This document shows, in pieces, positions 6,903 through 7,460 of a stretch of 7,460 bases of DNA. Source of the DNA: Tannerellaceae bacterium (GTDB lineage: Bacteria > Bacteroidota > Bacteroidia > Bacteroidales > Tannerellaceae); the NCBI GenBank assembly GCA_031279915.1, contig JAITHO010000046.1:1-7460 (forward strand), in the 5' to 3' direction. The position numbers and the translations under genes are program-made. Each line of letters starts with the position of its first letter. The stretch's first letter is position 1. The notes below the pieces were generated by a model. It made no database searches. It was not told where the DNA came from and saw only the letters and a list, made by a program, of their open reading frames with translations.

Positions 6903-7293
6903 CAAGCCAGCCTATCGGCTCATCTCCCCAAAAAAAAATTTGCACAAACTAGCGACCTAGTTAGGCCCAAAATTAGTTGTTGGGAGAAACTAGGAACCTA
7001 TCTGTTCCCAAAAAAAAGTTTTGGAGCCAACCTAGTCCCTAGGTTGAGAAAAAAACGCCTTTGGGGGGTATAATCAGGCCTTAGATTGAGCTCAAAACAA
7101 TATTTTGCTGACAATATGGCATTGAGTTGGGCCCAAAAAATCATATTTGGCGCAAACCAGGCATTAAGTTGCCTTCCCGAAAGCTATTTGGGCTCAACCT
7201 AGCCCCTAGCTTGCGTCCACCAGCTTTTTTTGGACAATATAGGTACCATGTTCAGCCAAAATTTTTTTTTCCGAATATAGGCACTATGTTGAG
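6903..7293. repeat. Tandem array of ~41-bp doubly palindromic units
   Basis: Nine clear units start at 6945, 6986, 7028, 7071, 7112, 7153, 7195, 7235 and 7273, a mean step of 41 bp (range 38-43). A weaker tenth starts at 6903. Each has a ~21-bp dyad with left half near CAAnCTAGG and right half near CTAGnTTGAG. The clearest is CAACCTAG-TCC-CTAGGTTG (7028-7046), with 8-bp perfect arms. Between dyads lie ~20-bp linkers that usually start with CCCAAAA and end with TTTTGGG, many forming 5-6 bp stems (7008-7024, 7093-7107, 7176-7192). The AA of the left half is present in all nine units. The units are far from identical, so the array is old or constrained by shape rather than by exact sequence. It lies between the histidine kinase end and the glycosidase promoter and contains no credible reading frame. 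Function unknown. Confidence 0.85.
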
Positions 7294-7308
7294 AAGAAGC
7301 CGATGCGA

Positions 7309-7341
7309 TGCAGATGAGCGCCGGCCCGCATCTCATCTGCA
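7309..7341 (-). terminator. Hairpin after the histidine kinase gene, possible terminator
   Basis: TGCAGATGAG (7309-7318) and CTCATCTGCA (7332-7341) are perfect 10-bp arms around a GC-rich 13-base loop. On the minus strand the hairpin begins 18 bases after the kinase stop (7360-7362). Only a weak pyrimidine stretch (CTTCTTCTC) follows, so it may be a factor-dependent terminator or an mRNA-stabilising structure. It separates the kinase from the repeat array. Confidence 0.55.
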
Positions 7342-7359
7342 CCAAAACATGCAGCGCAA

Positions 7360-7460
7360 TCAGAAGCCAATCCTGAAGCGCGTAAGGCCGTCGCTGCCCG
7401 TGCGGAGCGAGAAGCAGCATCCGTGGCGCTGCAGTATTTCGCGAACGAATATCAGGCCCA
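7360..7460 (-). CDS. Sensor histidine kinase, C-terminal end (partial)
   Basis: Reading leftwards from the window edge, one minus-strand frame encodes GLIFVREILQRHG, then FSLRTGSDGLTRFRIGF and a TGA at 7362-7360. The preceding split codon ends in TG, so the residue before is probably Leu, giving LGL. This is the G2 box and last helix and strands of a HATPase_c domain: GL plus a helix of the V-x-E-I-L-x-x-H-G kind, then FSL and a final F-x-I strand just before the stop. Only 33 full codons are visible, so subtype, sensor domain and membrane topology cannot be judged. It lies on the same strand as the NtrC-type regulator some 4.6 kb downstream and could be its partner, though this is inference. 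The stop is followed by a hairpin (7309-7341). Confidence 0.72.
   Translation of the reverse strand, partial: GLIFVREILQRHGCCFSLRTGSDGLTRFRIGF

Noticed and set aside
6834..6905. Extended N-terminus of the glycosidase.
   Set aside because: It would place 24 residues before the signal peptide and run through the -7 promoter box.
6903..7293. CRISPR array.
   Set aside because: The repeats are too diverged, and the 'spacers' are also similar to each other and palindromic. No cas genes are in view.
7199..7420. A 73-codon minus-strand open frame through the array.
   Set aside because: It runs in another frame through the kinase end, the hairpin and two array units, and has no domain signal.
7318..7460. 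Plus-strand frames opposite the kinase end, including an Ala/Glu-rich one open to the edge.
   Set aside because: The Ala/Glu-rich frame has no ATG, and the complementary minus-strand frame ends in recognisable HATPase residues at a natural stop, so these are antisense shadows.

Overview
The window looks like chromosomal DNA of a Bacteroidota member, most likely of the order Bacteroidales. The reasons are TAnnTTTG-type -7 promoter boxes in front of three genes, no clear Shine-Dalgarno sequences, a type II lipoprotein glycosidase, REP-like intergenic repeats, and an NtrC-type regulator of the kind common in this phylum. Genus cannot be read from the sequence.

Layout from left to right. Positions 1-179 hold the C-terminal end of an unrecognised plus-strand reading frame, whose 3' end lies inside an imperfect palindrome (134-180). 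Positions 180-485 hold no gene but contain REP-like repeat sequence, then a promoter box. Positions 486-1394 (+) encode a single-pass membrane protein with a long coiled coil and a C-terminal beta-rich domain, function unknown. It converges, with an 11-base gap, on a minus-strand pair: an NtrC-type response regulator (1406-2719) and, upstream of it, an alpha-phosphohexomutase (phosphoglucomutase/phosphomannomutase, 2716-4461). Their stop and start codons overlap as ATGA. The 236-base gap 4462-4697 holds the mutase promoter, an operator-like palindrome, an AT palindrome and a terminator hairpin. Positions 4698-6833 (-) encode a GH50-like clan GH-A glycoside hydrolase lipoprotein. Positions 7360-7460 (-) hold the last 33 codons of a sensor histidine kinase.

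The most unusual element is the 526-base gap 6834-7359. It contains nine clear, probably ten, tandem units with a period of about 41 bp (about 6903-7293). Each unit is a ~21-bp dyad (left half CAAnCTAGG, right half CTAGnTTGAG) followed by a ~20-bp linker that is itself a dyad (CCCAAAA ... TTTTGGG). The units differ in sequence but several preserve symmetry through paired changes. The array ends just upstream of the glycosidase promoter, whose -7 box lies in register with the array.

How the genes may work together: the histidine kinase at the right edge and the response regulator at the left end of the minus-strand series lie on the same strand and could be partners, with the glycosidase and mutase genes between them. 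This is inference; the kinase is cut by the window edge. The mutase and regulator are very probably co-transcribed and translationally coupled. The glycosidase appears to be separately transcribed, with its own promoter and terminator.
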